Positions 9,100 to 18,512 are shown, numbered from the stretch's first letter. The stretch is DNA of 64,000 nt from an uncultured Acidaminococcus sp. (GCA_900538365.1 UPXT01000003.1:22480-86479), one strand, 5' to 3'. Translations and numbers: made by a program. The notes: generated by a model from the letters alone, not told the origin.

Positions 9100-10203
9100 G
9101 TGGAAGTCTATTATATGGCAGCCATGGCCCATCTTTTGGGTTCCCGCGCCGCCCTTTTGGGACCTCGCCTTGCGGCCTATTTTGGGTCGGCAGAGGAAGC
9201 CTTTGGGGCTTCCTTCGAACAGATGCTGGCGTCGGGCATCCTTACAGAAAAAGGGGTCCAGCACTACCGAAAATGGTATGACCCGGACCTTCCTCAAAAG
9301 ATAGCCGCTTACTGTGAGGGCGCCCAGATTTCGCTTCTCGGAATCCAAGAAAGTGCGTATCCTGCTTCACTTAAGGAGATTGCAGCTCCGCCTTGGGTCC
9401 TGTACGTCAAAGGTAAGCTGCCGAACCTAATGGCCTGCCTTGCAGTTGTTGGGTCACGTAAAGCCACAGGTTACGGTCTATCTATAGCGGAACGCTTTTC
9501 CCGCGTCCTTGCGTCAGAGAAGCTAACCATCGTGAGCGGAGGTGCCTATGGCATCGATGCGGCAGCCCATGAGGGAGCTCTTCTTGGCGGAGGAAAGACG
9601 ATTGCCGTTTTGGGCTCCGGCCTGGCGCGGCCTTATCCAGCTCGGCACAAAGCGCTTTTTGAACGAATTTCCGAAACCGGTGCTGTCATCTCTGAATTTT
9701 CCCCTTTTACGCCGCCTATGGCCTATCAGTTTCCCATGCGCAACCGCATCATCGTCGGGCTTTCTTCCGGGGTGCTTGTTGTAGAGGCCGCACTAAAAAG
9801 CGGTGCCATGATTACGGCCCACCTCGCAGCAGATGAAAACCGTGATGTCTACGCTGTGCCAGGCCCTATTGAGTCTCCCACAAGCAAAGGGACCCACGCC
9901 CTCATCAAGGAAGGCGCCCATCTTGTTGATGATCCTCAGGATCTTTTGGATATCTATTTTCCTGAGGCCTTTCCCAAGGGAGCCCAAGCGGTGGAACTTT
10001 CTTTATTTGAAGCTTTTCCCGTTCCCGACAGGGAAAAAGCAGAAGCCCTTTATGATTTTATCAAGGGAGGAAATGGCAAACAGATGGAAGAAATCATGGC
10101 CCACTTCCCTTGGCCGCTTTCTTTTGTCAGTATGCTTCTCCTGCGTATGGAGGTTGCCGGCATGATCCGTAAGAGCGCGGGCAATCGATATTTAGTTCGC
10201 TAA
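9100..10203 (+). CDS. dprA: DNA-processing protein DprA (Smf)
   Basis: DprA binds incoming single-stranded DNA and loads RecA during natural transformation. The 367-residue protein has an N-terminal helical part, then the Rossmann-like DprA core: VVGSRKATGYG, VSGGAYGIDAAAHEGAL, AVLGSG, and RNRIIVGLSSGVLVVEA with GA(M)IT and the A-x-PG segment. A short winged-helix-like tail begins near 310. It starts at GTG 9100 behind TAGGAG; ATG 9115 is a possible alternative. It heads the dprA-topA-trmFO-xerC-codY cluster, an arrangement familiar in Firmicutes. Competence here is only an inference, since cinA is the only other competence-linked gene in the window. Confidence 0.95.
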   Translation: MEVYYMAAMAHLLGSRAALLGPRLAAYFGSAEEAFGASFEQMLASGILTEKGVQHYRKWYDPDLPQKIAAYCEGAQISLLGIQESAYPASLKEIAAPPWVLYVKGKLPNLMACLAVVGSRKATGYGLSIAERFSRVLASEKLTIVSGGAYGIDAAAHEGALLGGGKTIAVLGSGLARPYPARHKALFERISETGAVISEFSPFTPPMAYQFPMRNRIIVGLSSGVLVVEAALKSGAMITAHLAADENRDVYAVPGPIESPTSKGTHALIKEGAHLVDDPQDLLDIYFPEAFPKGAQAVELSLFEAFPVPDREKAEALYDFIKGGNGKQMEEIMAHFPWPLSFVSMLLLRMEVAGMIRKSAGNRYLVR

Positions 10204-10221
10204 AAAGGAGTCAGATGTTTT

Positions 10222-12534
10222 ATGGCTAATCTTGTCATTGTAGAATCACCAACAAAATCAAAAACTATCGGTCGTTTCTTGGGAAAGAACTATACCGTCA
10301 AAGCCTCCATGGGGCACTTGCGGGATCTTCCCAAGAGCCAGTTCGGGGTGGACGTGGATCATGATTTTGAGCCTAAGTACATCAACATCCGTGGAAAAGG
10401 GGACCTCATCAAAGAACTGAAGACCCTTGCCAAAAAAGCGGACAAGATTTATCTTGCAACGGACCCTGACCGCGAAGGGGAGGCCATTGCTTGGCATCTG
10501 GGCTATCTATTAGGCGTCGATCCAGAAAGTAACTGCCGGATTTCTTTCCATGAAATCACGCCGCACGCGGTCAAAGAAGCTATCAAGCATCCGTCTGCCA
10601 TTGATATGGATAAGGTCGACGCGCAGCAGACGCGTCGTATCCTCGATCGTATCGTCGGTTATAAGCTATCGCCCCTATTGTGGCGCAAGATTGCTAAAGG
10701 TCTATCGGCAGGCCGTGTCCAGTCAGTCGCAGTCAAGATCATTTGCGACCGGCAAAAGGAAATCGATGCCTTTGAACCGCAGGAATATTGGACGAGTTCC
10801 GTAACCCTGACGGAAGATAAGCCAAGCCAGAAATTTACGGCAGAAGTGACTAAAAAAGAGGGCAAAAAACTTGTTATCCATAACGAAGAGGAAGCCCGGA
10901 TCGTGACCAAGGAACTGCTGAACCAGCCCTATGCTGTTGTTTCTTCGACTGTAAAAGATCGGATCCGCCGCCCTGTAGCCCCCTTTACAACAAGTTCCCT
11001 TCAGCAGGAAGCGGTCAAACGGCTTAATTTTACAACGAAAAAGACCATGATGCTGGCCCAGCAGCTTTATGAAGGCATTACTCTTGAAAAAAGGACCCCT
11101 GTCGGCCTCATTACCTATATGCGCACGGACTCCGTCCATCTGGCCAGCGTTGCTGTCACGGAAATCCGCGATTATATCAGCAGCGCCTATGGTGATGCCT
11201 ACCTGCCGAAAAAGGCAACTGTGTACAGCAGCCGGAAGAACGCCCAGGAGGCCCATGAAGCCATCCGTCCGACCTCGGTCATGCGTACCCCCGATGAGGT
11301 TGCACCTTATCTTGAACGGGACCAGCTGCGGCTTTACCGCCTGATTTGGGAACGGACCGTTTCCTGCCAAATGGCACCAAGCGTCAGTGAGGTCACGACC
11401 CTAACCATCAGCGGCGGTCCTTACGAACTGCGCGCTTCTGGTTCTGTTGTCAAATTTGACGGGTTCCTGACCTTGATGGATAAAAAGGAACTTGCTGGGG
11501 AAAAGACGAAGAAGGTTCCCCATCTCAAGGAAGGTACACCCCTCACACTTCTTTCCGTTGATGACGCCATCCAGCATTTTACGGAACCGCCAGCCTATTT
11601 CACGGAAGCGACTTTGGTCAAGGAACTGGAAGAAAAGGGGATTGGACGGCCAAGTACTTATGCCACTATTATCCAAACCATTCTTTCCCGCGGTTATGTG
11701 GCAAAGGAAGCAAAAAAAGTCATGCCGACAGAACTGGGGATGACGACCATCGATCTTTTGACCCAATATTTTCCTAACCTCATCGATGTTCCTTTTTCTG
11801 CCCATATGGAAAGTGAACTGGATGCCATCAGTGAACACAAGACCAAAAAGGAAACTGTCCTCAAGGAGTTCTATGGGCCCTTTGAAAAGGAACTGGAAAT
11901 TGCCGACCGTGAGATTCCTGTAAAACCGCAGGAAGTTATTGTAAGTGATGTGAAATGCGAGAAATGCGGACGTATGATGGTCGTAAAAACAGGGCGTCAT
12001 GGGAAGTTCCTTGCCTGCCCAGGATTTCCGGAATGCCGCAATACGAAACCGTATTATGAAAAGATTGGCGTCGCCTGCCCGCTCTGCGGTCATGACCTGA
12101 TTGTCAGAAAGACCAAGACTGGACGGACCTTTTATGGCTGTTCCCATTATCCGGAATGTCATTTTACAAGCTGGGACAAACCCATCAACGAAACATGTCC
12201 CCTTTGCGGTCATATCATGCTGGAAGCGGTCCAGCGCGGTGGTAAGGTCGTACACCACTGCAGCAATCCTGAGTGTCCCAACAGCGGCACCAAAAAAAGC
12301 GGGCCAAAAAAAGTCAGTGCCAAGGCCGCTTCTGTAAAAACAGAAGGAAGTACCGAAAAAACGGTGAAAAAAGCGGCTGCCAAAAAAACCACGGCAAAAA
12401 AGACTGCTGTTAGGAAAACCGCGGCGGCTAAAACGATAGGAACCAAGAAAACGGCTGCGGCAAACAAGATAGCTTCTGCCAAGAAATCCGCTTCCACTAA
12501 AAAGACTGCCGTGAAGAAAATGGGAAAGGAATGA
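10222..12534 (+). CDS. topA: DNA topoisomerase I (type IA) with lysine/alanine-rich tail
   Basis: Relaxes negative supercoils through a 5'-phosphotyrosine intermediate. 770 residues. The N-terminal Toprim domain shows Glu8 in VIVESPTKSK and DPDRE at 81-85. The catalytic tyrosine is Tyr299 in GLITYMRTDS. Three C-terminal four-cysteine zinc ribbons lie at about 575-690, beginning CEKCGRMM, CPLCGHDL and CPLCGHIM. The last 70 residues are a low-complexity tail of repeated KKTA-type units, like histone H1 or actinobacterial TopA tails, probably giving extra nonspecific DNA binding (inference). The stop overlaps the next gene's upstream ATG, so translation is probably coupled to trmFO. Confidence 0.97.
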   Translation: MANLVIVESPTKSKTIGRFLGKNYTVKASMGHLRDLPKSQFGVDVDHDFEPKYINIRGKGDLIKELKTLAKKADKIYLATDPDREGEAIAWHLGYLLGVDPESNCRISFHEITPHAVKEAIKHPSAIDMDKVDAQQTRRILDRIVGYKLSPLLWRKIAKGLSAGRVQSVAVKIICDRQKEIDAFEPQEYWTSSVTLTEDKPSQKFTAEVTKKEGKKLVIHNEEEARIVTKELLNQPYAVVSSTVKDRIRRPVAPFTTSSLQQEAVKRLNFTTKKTMMLAQQLYEGITLEKRTPVGLITYMRTDSVHLASVAVTEIRDYISSAYGDAYLPKKATVYSSRKNAQEAHEAIRPTSVMRTPDEVAPYLERDQLRLYRLIWERTVSCQMAPSVSEVTTLTISGGPYELRASGSVVKFDGFLTLMDKKELAGEKTKKVPHLKEGTPLTLLSVDDAIQHFTEPPAYFTEATLVKELEEKGIGRPSTYATIIQTILSRGYVAKEAKKVMPTELGMTTIDLLTQYFPNLIDVPFSAHMESELDAISEHKTKKETVLKEFYGPFEKELEIADREIPVKPQEVIVSDVKCEKCGRMMVVKTGRHGKFLACPGFPECRNTKPYYEKIGVACPLCGHDLIVRKTKTGRTFYGCSHYPECHFTSWDKPINETCPLCGHIMLEAVQRGGKVVHHCSNPECPNSGTKKSGPKKVSAKAASVKTEGSTEKTVKKAAAKKTTAKKTAVRKTAAAKTIGTKKTAAANKIASAKKSASTKKTAVKKMGKE

Positions 12535-12542
12535 AAGAAACT

Positions 12543-13859
12543 ATGACTGTTCATGTGATCGGTGCGGGCCTTGCAGGCAGTGAGGCCACTTGGCAGCTTG
12601 TATCGCGGGGAATTCCTGTCAGACTGCACGAAATGCGCCCCCAAAAATCAGATCCAGCCCACCATACCGCGTATTACAGTGAGCTTGTTTGCAGCAATTC
12701 CCTACGGGCCGATAACATTGAAAATGCCGTTGGCCTATTAAAGGAGGAAATGCGGCGATTGGACTCCCTCATCATGGCCCAAGCTGATGCGCACAGGGTC
12801 CCTGCTGGCGGCGCCTTGGCTGTCGACCGTATGGGCTTTGCCCAAGCCGTAACGGAAGCCATCAGGAACCATCCGCTGGTGACTGTCATTGAAGAGGAGA
12901 CTGTCGACCTTTCCTTTCCGGAAGAAGATTATGTCATTGTGGCGACTGGCCCTCTTACGAGTGAGACTTTATCTGGCGCAATCCAGGATCTTGTCTCTCA
13001 GGATTACTTCCACTTCTTTGACGCGGCTGCTCCTATTGTGACCCTGGAATCAATCAACAAGGAAATTGCCTATAAGGCATCCCGTTATGGAAAAGGGGAG
13101 GCAGCCTATTACAACTGTCCCTTGACCAAAGAGGAATACATGCGGTTCTGGGAGGCCCTGTGCACCGCTGAAGTGGCCGATGTGAAGGACTTTGAACATG
13201 GAATGGTCTTTGAAGGCTGCATGCCGATTGAAGAAATGGCTGTTCGCGGTGAAGATACCATGCGGTTTGGTCCCTTGAAACCGGTTGGACTGCCCGATCC
13301 CCGAACGGGGGAAGATCCCTATGCCGTTGTCCAGCTCCGTCAGGATAATGGGGCAGGGAGCCTTTTTAACATTGTTGGCTTCCAAACGCATTTGCGCTGG
13401 CCTGAGCAAAAACGGGTCTTCCGGATGATTCCCGGTCTTGAAGAGGCAGAATTTGTTCGCTATGGTGTGATGCATAAAAATTCCTACCTCAATTCGCCGC
13501 TTCTCCTCGATGCCGATTACAGCCTGCGGAGTCACCCTCATCTTTATTTTGCCGGTCAGATGACGGGAGTGGAAGGGTATGTGGAATCGGCGGCCTCCGG
13601 TCTTGCCGCAGGAATCTACCTTTCCCGGGCTCTTTCTGGAAAGGAAAAACTTCTTTTCCCCAAGGAAACCGCCATTGGCGCCCTGTCTCACTACATCAGC
13701 AATCCCGAAGTCAAGCATTTTCAGCCCATGAATATTAATTTTGGACTCATTGCCCCGTGGGATGGTCCGCGTATCCGTGGTAAAAAGGAGAAGAATCACG
13801 CCATTGCGATGCGGGCATTGGATATTTTGGAAAATTATAAAAATTTGTTGCACAATTAA
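12543..13859 (+). CDS. trmFO: Methylenetetrahydrofolate--tRNA-(uracil-5-)-methyltransferase TrmFO
   Basis: Makes 5-methyluridine at position 54 of the tRNA T-loop, using methylenetetrahydrofolate and FAD. The protein begins with an FAD-binding dinucleotide motif (VIGAGLAGSEA) and carries the family signatures VCSNSLRAD, ALAVDR and the C-terminal PMNINFGL segment. 438 residues from ATG 12543. An in-frame ATG at 12531 would overlap the topA stop, but the AAAGGA would then directly abut the codon, so 12543 is preferred. The 3' end carries a good promoter for the following xerC. Confidence 0.95.
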   Translation: MTVHVIGAGLAGSEATWQLVSRGIPVRLHEMRPQKSDPAHHTAYYSELVCSNSLRADNIENAVGLLKEEMRRLDSLIMAQADAHRVPAGGALAVDRMGFAQAVTEAIRNHPLVTVIEEETVDLSFPEEDYVIVATGPLTSETLSGAIQDLVSQDYFHFFDAAAPIVTLESINKEIAYKASRYGKGEAAYYNCPLTKEEYMRFWEALCTAEVADVKDFEHGMVFEGCMPIEEMAVRGEDTMRFGPLKPVGLPDPRTGEDPYAVVQLRQDNGAGSLFNIVGFQTHLRWPEQKRVFRMIPGLEEAEFVRYGVMHKNSYLNSPLLLDADYSLRSHPHLYFAGQMTGVEGYVESAASGLAAGIYLSRALSGKEKLLFPKETAIGALSHYISNPEVKHFQPMNINFGLIAPWDGPRIRGKKEKNHAIAMRALDILENYKNLLHN

Positions 13860-13876
13860 CTTATATGTGCTAGTAT
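13848..13876 (+). promoter_or_regulatory. Probable promoter of xerC-codY
   Basis: TTGCAC, 17 bases, TAGTAT, overlapping the end of trmFO and about 50 bases before the xerC start. It would let xerC and codY be transcribed independently of the upstream genes. Confidence 0.45.
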
Positions 13877-13926
13877 GAATTATCAGGATTTTACCTACAA
13901 TTTCATGAATGGGGGAGGTGCTTGCC

Positions 13927-14835
13927 ATGAATGATGTACTGGACCCAATGGCAGAGCGTTTTCTTCGTTATTTGCGTGTGGAACGCAATGATTCCCCCAA
14001 TACGATCCTGAACTACAAAGATGACCTGTCTGCTTTTTCAGCGTTTTTGTCAGGCCGGGGAAAAGCCACTTGGCTTGAGGTATCCCTTCTTGATATCCGT
14101 TCGTATCTTGCTAAACTTCATCGGGAGGAAAAAGCGAGACGGACCATTGCCCGTCGTATTTCTTCCCTGCGGTCCTTTTATCGGTACCTGATGCGGGAAG
14201 GCCTTACGGACAAGAATCCTTTTACTAAGGTCAAGACCCCAAAACTCGAAAAAAAGCTGCCTGTTTTTTTAGAAGAGTTCGAAATGAATCATCTCTTGGA
14301 ACTGCCTGATCTTTCTACGGAACTAGGTCAGCGGGACCGGGCACTTCTGGAATTCCTTTACTCAACAGGCTGCCGTGTGTCAGAACTTGTGGGACTGACT
14401 TTGACCCGTGTGGACCTATCCAATCGCTATGCCCTTCTTTTGGGGAAAGGCCGCAAGGAACGGATTGTTCCTTTAGGTCATCCTTGTGTTAGGGCCATGA
14501 ACGATTATTTGACGGGAGCCCGGCGCACACTTATGGAAAAGTATGAAGTACCGTCCCATGACTTCATCTTTGTCAATCATCGGGGTACGCCCCTTACAGC
14601 GCGCAGTGTGAGACGTATCCTTGATCGCTATGTGGAGATGGCGTCCATCCAAAAACACGTCAGCCCCCATACGATCCGGCATACTTTTGCCACACATCTA
14701 CTCGATCACGGAGCGGATCTGCGCTCCGTTCAAGAACTGCTTGGGCACGCAAGTTTATCAACAACGCAGATTTACACGCATGTCACGGCAGACCGAATTG
14801 CATCGGTGTATAAGAAACATCATCCAAGAGCGTAA
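13927..14835 (+). CDS. xerC: Tyrosine site-specific recombinase XerC/XerD type
   Basis: Resolves chromosome dimers by recombination at dif; the B. subtilis homologue at this position is CodV. 302 residues. A SAM-like N-terminal core-binding domain (to about 105) precedes the catalytic domain. All catalytic residues are present: Arg150 (STGCRVSEL), Lys174, His248 and Arg251 (HTIRHTF), His274 (LLGHASLSTT) and Tyr283 (IYTHV). The start at 13927 is chosen because GGGGGAGGTG lies 7 bases before it, whereas ATG 13909 would overlap that site. A candidate dif target lies at 43.5 kb in this window. codY follows at once, with no hslVU between. XerC versus XerD identity cannot be decided from one protein. 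Confidence 0.93.
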   Translation: MNDVLDPMAERFLRYLRVERNDSPNTILNYKDDLSAFSAFLSGRGKATWLEVSLLDIRSYLAKLHREEKARRTIARRISSLRSFYRYLMREGLTDKNPFTKVKTPKLEKKLPVFLEEFEMNHLLELPDLSTELGQRDRALLEFLYSTGCRVSELVGLTLTRVDLSNRYALLLGKGRKERIVPLGHPCVRAMNDYLTGARRTLMEKYEVPSHDFIFVNHRGTPLTARSVRRILDRYVEMASIQKHVSPHTIRHTFATHLLDHGADLRSVQELLGHASLSTTQIYTHVTADRIASVYKKHHPRA

Positions 14836-14849
14836 TGGGAGGAGACAGC

Positions 14850-15626
14850 ATGCTGGCATTATTAGAAAAGACAAGAATGATCAACAAGCTTCTGCAGAAT
14901 ACGGAAGTCATCAGCTACAAAAAGATGGCCGAAGTCCTCAAGGACGTCATCAAGGCCAATATCTACATTGTTTCCAGTGAAGGTGAACTGCTTGGCTATT
15001 CAATCCTTGATGGATTTGAATGTGAACTTATGATCAAGAAGGTCCTTGATGTTGGCCGGTTCCCTGAAAACTATGTAAAATGGCTGGAACAGATCCGTGA
15101 GACCTCTTCCAACTACCGACTGGTCAAGAATATGTGTGCTTTCAGCGATGATACGAAATGTCTTTTTGAAAGCAAATATACAACGGTTGTCCCCATCTTT
15201 GGGAATGGTGTCCGTCTGGGGACGCTGATTCTCGGAAAATTCAAGAAGGAATTCATTGATTCCGATTTGCTCCTGTCAGAATATGCAGCCACTGTAATCG
15301 GCATGCAGCTGCTCCATGACAAGGCTGTACACATTGAGGAAGCCTCTCGTAAGAAGGCCATGGTCCAGATTGCTTTCTCGAATCTATCCTACAGTGAACT
15401 GGAAGCCATCTCTGAAATCCTGAAGGCTCTGCCGGGGGATGAAGGTCTTCTGGTGGCCAGTAAGATTGCCGACCAGGCGGGTATTACGCGCAGCGTCATC
15501 GTGAATGCCCTGCGTAAGTTTGAAAGCGCAGGCGTCCTCGAGACCGAATCCCTGGGGATGAAAGGGACCTACGTCCGTATCCTCAACGAATACCTGCGGG
15601 ATGGTCTTAAAGAACATCGAAAATAA
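14850..15626 (+). CDS. codY: Global transcriptional regulator CodY
   Basis: CodY senses GTP and branched-chain amino acids and represses nutrient-limitation genes in low-GC Gram-positives. 258 residues. The N-terminal GAF domain begins with the family's LLEKTRMINKLLQ start, and the C-terminal winged helix-turn-helix has QAGITRSVIVNALRKFESAG, the near-invariant recognition segment. The start at 14850 follows GGGAGGAG; ATG 14835 overlaps the xerC stop and lacks a site. It lies 14 bases after xerC. Targets in this window are unknown: no convincing CodY operator (AATTTTCWGAAAATT type) was seen by eye. Confidence 0.95.
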   Translation: MLALLEKTRMINKLLQNTEVISYKKMAEVLKDVIKANIYIVSSEGELLGYSILDGFECELMIKKVLDVGRFPENYVKWLEQIRETSSNYRLVKNMCAFSDDTKCLFESKYTTVVPIFGNGVRLGTLILGKFKKEFIDSDLLLSEYAATVIGMQLLHDKAVHIEEASRKKAMVQIAFSNLSYSELEAISEILKALPGDEGLLVASKIADQAGITRSVIVNALRKFESAGVLETESLGMKGTYVRILNEYLRDGLKEHRK

Positions 15627-15631
15627 TTTGG

Positions 15632-15664
15632 ATCAAGGGTGCTGGTCTAGTCGGCACCCTTGAT
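15632..15664 (+). terminator. Terminator after codY
   Basis: Perfect 11-bp stem ATCAAGGGTGC/GCACCCTTGAT with an 11-base loop. The T tail is weak (TTGTAT), so read-through is possible. Confidence 0.65.
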
Positions 15665-15734
15665 TTGTATCTTGAAAGGCAGCAGACAGTTTTGCGTCAC
15701 GCTTCCTTATGTTGTTTCAGAAAGGAATATCATC

Positions 15735-16388
15735 ATGCTTTCCCTTGATGCAACCATTATCTACCGCATTCCGGCCCTCCTCATGGCCCTTACGGTTCAC
15801 GAATATGCCCATGGTGCCATGAGCACGCATTTGGGTGACCCAACCCCTGGCGCACAGGGGCGCCTCACGATGAATCCTTTGGCCCACTTGGATATCATCG
15901 GGACCTTGGTCCTGCTCCTTGTCGGCTTTGGCTGGGCAAAACCGGTCGTGGTCGATTCCCGGTATTACCGGAACCCGCGACGTGACATGATGAAGGTGGC
16001 CCTTGCCGGACCCGTAGCCAATTTATTTCTTTGTTTCCTGGCAATTTTATTGGATGGACTTTTCCTGCGTTATTTTGCCTCCCGAACATTTTACAGTGTC
16101 CATTTTTTCCTGCAGTGGCTTAGCCTGTACAATGTTTGGTTTGCCTTCTTTAATTTGGTGCCCATCCCACCTTTGGATGGATTCAAGGTCCTGAGCTATT
16201 TCTTATCGCCCAGTGTGCAATATCGCTATGCCAATCTTGTTGGGCCTTATTCTAACCTTATCTTGATTGTCCTGTGTTTTACAGGTATAATTGGAATCAT
16301 CATCAGTCCTCTTGCAACGCTTTATCTTCGTTTGGCCAGTGAGGTCAGCTATCTTCTGCTGATACCCTTTGCCTTTTTCCTGCCATAA
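15735..16388 (+). CDS. Site-2 protease family (M50) membrane metalloprotease
   Basis: A 217-residue polytopic membrane protein with the zinc motif HEYAH (HExxH) near residue 22 and the third ligand region NLVPIPPLDG. This is the minimal M50 fold without PDZ or CBS domains. It commonly sits directly before scpA-scpB in Firmicutes, as here, but its substrate is unknown. The start at 15735 has AAAGGA 8 bases upstream; the longer frame from 15660 would begin inside the codY terminator. At least four hydrophobic segments can be seen. Confidence 0.88.
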   Translation: MLSLDATIIYRIPALLMALTVHEYAHGAMSTHLGDPTPGAQGRLTMNPLAHLDIIGTLVLLLVGFGWAKPVVVDSRYYRNPRRDMMKVALAGPVANLFLCFLAILLDGLFLRYFASRTFYSVHFFLQWLSLYNVWFAFFNLVPIPPLDGFKVLSYFLSPSVQYRYANLVGPYSNLILIVLCFTGIIGIIISPLATLYLRLASEVSYLLLIPFAFFLP

Positions 16389-16438
16389 GGGAAGGCGGCT
16401 TTGCGTTACGGGGGACAGCTTGTGAGGGATTGCGTTTT

Positions 16439-17188
16439 ATGTCGGAAACCTTGACCGTCAAACTGCCTGATTTTGAAGGACCGCTGGACCTGCTTGTCCA
16501 TCTCATAGAAAAAGATAAAGTCGACATCTATGATATTCCCATCGTATCCATTACGCAGCAGTATATCGCCTACATCAATGAAATGCAGGTTTATGACCTT
16601 GATATGGCAAGTGAGTTTCTCCTCATTGCAGCGATGCTGCTCCAAATCAAATCCCGTATGCTCCTGCCAAAGGATGATGCAGAGGAGGAAGAGGAGAACG
16701 ATCCACGGAACATGCTCGTGGAAATGCTTGTCCTCTACCAAAAGTTCAAGAAAAGGGCTGGACTCCTTAGGGAATGCCTTATGGAATCCCGCCTTTTTGC
16801 TGTTCGCGCGCCTATGAAGCTGGATACAGGGACCCGAAAGATCAAGTCCTACACCATGGCCGATCTGCTGCGCACCCTGATTAACATGATTCCTGCTCCG
16901 GATGAGCGTCCGGCCGTTATTCCGCGACAGGAGTTCCATGTCCAGGACAAGATGGAAGAAGTCCTCCAGCTGTTGAGAAAAAAGCAAAATAATAACCAGA
17001 AGCTGGCTTTTACGGACTTTATCCATTCAAGACATAATCGGAGTGAAACCATTGCAGCCTTTTTGGCTTTATTGGAACTGCTGCGCCTAAAGCAGATTTC
17101 CATTCAGCAGGAGGGCGCTTTTTCTCCCATTTATATTACAGAACGAAAGGAGACCGCTCATGGCGATATCGAAACTGGGACAGCTTGA
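16439..17188 (+). CDS. scpA: Segregation and condensation protein A (kleisin)
   Basis: Kleisin subunit of the SMC-ScpAB condensin, which organises and segregates the chromosome. 249 residues. The N-terminal signature VKLPDFEGPLDLLVHLI binds the SMC neck, and the C-terminal winged helix (from about 170) binds the other SMC head. The start is ATG 16439, with GAGGGA 9 bases upstream, rather than TTG 16430, which abuts that site. It overlaps scpB by 29 bases, so production is probably coupled. The smc gene is not in the window. Confidence 0.95.
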   Translation: MSETLTVKLPDFEGPLDLLVHLIEKDKVDIYDIPIVSITQQYIAYINEMQVYDLDMASEFLLIAAMLLQIKSRMLLPKDDAEEEEENDPRNMLVEMLVLYQKFKKRAGLLRECLMESRLFAVRAPMKLDTGTRKIKSYTMADLLRTLINMIPAPDERPAVIPRQEFHVQDKMEEVLQLLRKKQNNNQKLAFTDFIHSRHNRSETIAAFLALLELLRLKQISIQQEGAFSPIYITERKETAHGDIETGTA

Positions 17189-17771
17189 AGCCCTGCTTTT
17201 CGCCGCTGGTGATCCTCTATCCCTTGACCGGATAGCCAGTGCGCTCCATCTTTCACTGGAAGAAGCTGATGACCTGTTGAGCCTGCTTTCAAAGTCCTAT
17301 CAGGAGGAAGATCGGGGCCTTACCCTAAGGCGGGTCGCCGGGGGTGTGCAGGCGGTCACCAAAAAAGAGGCCATAGGTGTGATTCGAGATCTTTATGAAA
17401 AGCAGGAACAGAAGATTTCGAATGCGGCCATGGAAACCCTCGCCATTGTGGCCTATAAACAGCCAGTTACAAAAAGTGAGATAGAAGCCATTCGTGGGGT
17501 CAAGGTCGATGGGGTCGTAAGTACCTTAACGGAAATGGAACTCATTATGGAAGTTGGCCGCAAGGAAGTCATGGGGCGGCCTATTTTATATGGCACGACA
17601 GAAAAGTTTCTTGTGACCTTTGGCCTTGAATCCCTCTCCGCGTTGCCAGAGCTGCCCGAAGAACTTCTGGACGGAGCCTTTGAAGGGCAGGAGACTGCTG
17701 ACATAGGAAGAGATAAAGAATCAGTGCATGAGGAAGGAGTACCCAGTCTGGAAGGGACGGGGCATGAATAA
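17160..17771 (+). CDS. scpB: Segregation and condensation protein B
   Basis: Dimeric winged-helix partner that binds ScpA in the SMC complex. 203 residues. The two winged-helix domains are recognisable by LEALLFAAGDPLSL near the start and ETLAIVAYKQPVTKSEIE near 100, with VGRKEVMGRPILYGTTEKF. The last 35 residues are acidic and low-complexity, as in many ScpB. AAAGGAGA precedes the ATG inside scpA, and the next gene begins directly after the stop. Confidence 0.95.
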   Translation: MAISKLGQLEALLFAAGDPLSLDRIASALHLSLEEADDLLSLLSKSYQEEDRGLTLRRVAGGVQAVTKKEAIGVIRDLYEKQEQKISNAAMETLAIVAYKQPVTKSEIEAIRGVKVDGVVSTLTEMELIMEVGRKEVMGRPILYGTTEKFLVTFGLESLSALPELPEELLDGAFEGQETADIGRDKESVHEEGVPSLEGTGHE

Positions 17772-18512
17772 ATGACGGAAGTACAAGTGGAACGGCTGCA
17801 GAAGGTGATGGCAGCCTCTGGCGTTGCAAGCCGCCGGGAATGTGAAAAGATCATCCTGCAAGGACGGGTATCCGTAAATGGTAGCCCCGTATTGGAACTG
17901 GGGACAAGGGTTTCTCCTACGGACAGGATCCTCATTGACGGGCGTCCCTTGCGTAAGGAAAGGCACCGTTATTTTCTGCTCAATAAACCGCCTGCTGTCA
18001 TGACAACCATGAAGGACCCGAGAGGCCGCAGGACGGTTGCCGAACTGATGGAAAAAGAGCGTGAACGCATCTATCCCGTGGGCCGTTTAGATTTTATGAC
18101 GGAGGGCCTTCTCATCATGACGAATGATGGAGCTTTGGCCCAGGGGATGACCCATCCCAGTTATCATATCAATAAGACCTATGAAGTCGTTGTAGACGGG
18201 CACGTTGAAGAAGAAAAGCTGGACCGGCTGAGGGCGGGAATCCGTCTGCGTGATGGGATGACAGCCCCTGCCCTCGTTGAAGTCAAGCGCTATGATTCCC
18301 GGCATGATCAGTCAATTTTTGAAGTGACCATTCACGAAGGACGCAACCGCCAAGTACGGCGTATGTGCGAAGCCATTGGCTATCCTGTGAGGAAGCTCAA
18401 ACGGACCCAGGTCGCATTCCTTTCCTTGCAGGGTGTCAAAAAAGGGGCCTATCGTGAATTGACAGAAGAAGAAGTCCTGCATTTGAAGAAACTGGTGATG
18501 CATCATGAATAA
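17772..18512 (+). CDS. rluB: 23S rRNA pseudouridine synthase RluB/RsuA family
   Basis: Isomerises a uridine in 23S rRNA (position 2605 in E. coli numbering for RluB). 246 residues. An S4 RNA-binding domain (about 5-55) contains RLQKVMAASGVASRRECE. The catalytic domain includes the family motif PVGRLDFMTEGLLIMTNDG, whose Asp is the nucleophile, and HEGRNRQVRRMCEAIGYPV. Its ATG directly abuts the scpB stop, and its stop overlaps the next gene by 8 bases, so it is a core member of this operon. Confidence 0.93.
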   Translation: MTEVQVERLQKVMAASGVASRRECEKIILQGRVSVNGSPVLELGTRVSPTDRILIDGRPLRKERHRYFLLNKPPAVMTTMKDPRGRRTVAELMEKERERIYPVGRLDFMTEGLLIMTNDGALAQGMTHPSYHINKTYEVVVDGHVEEEKLDRLRAGIRLRDGMTAPALVEVKRYDSRHDQSIFEVTIHEGRNRQVRRMCEAIGYPVRKLKRTQVAFLSLQGVKKGAYRELTEEEVLHLKKLVMHHE

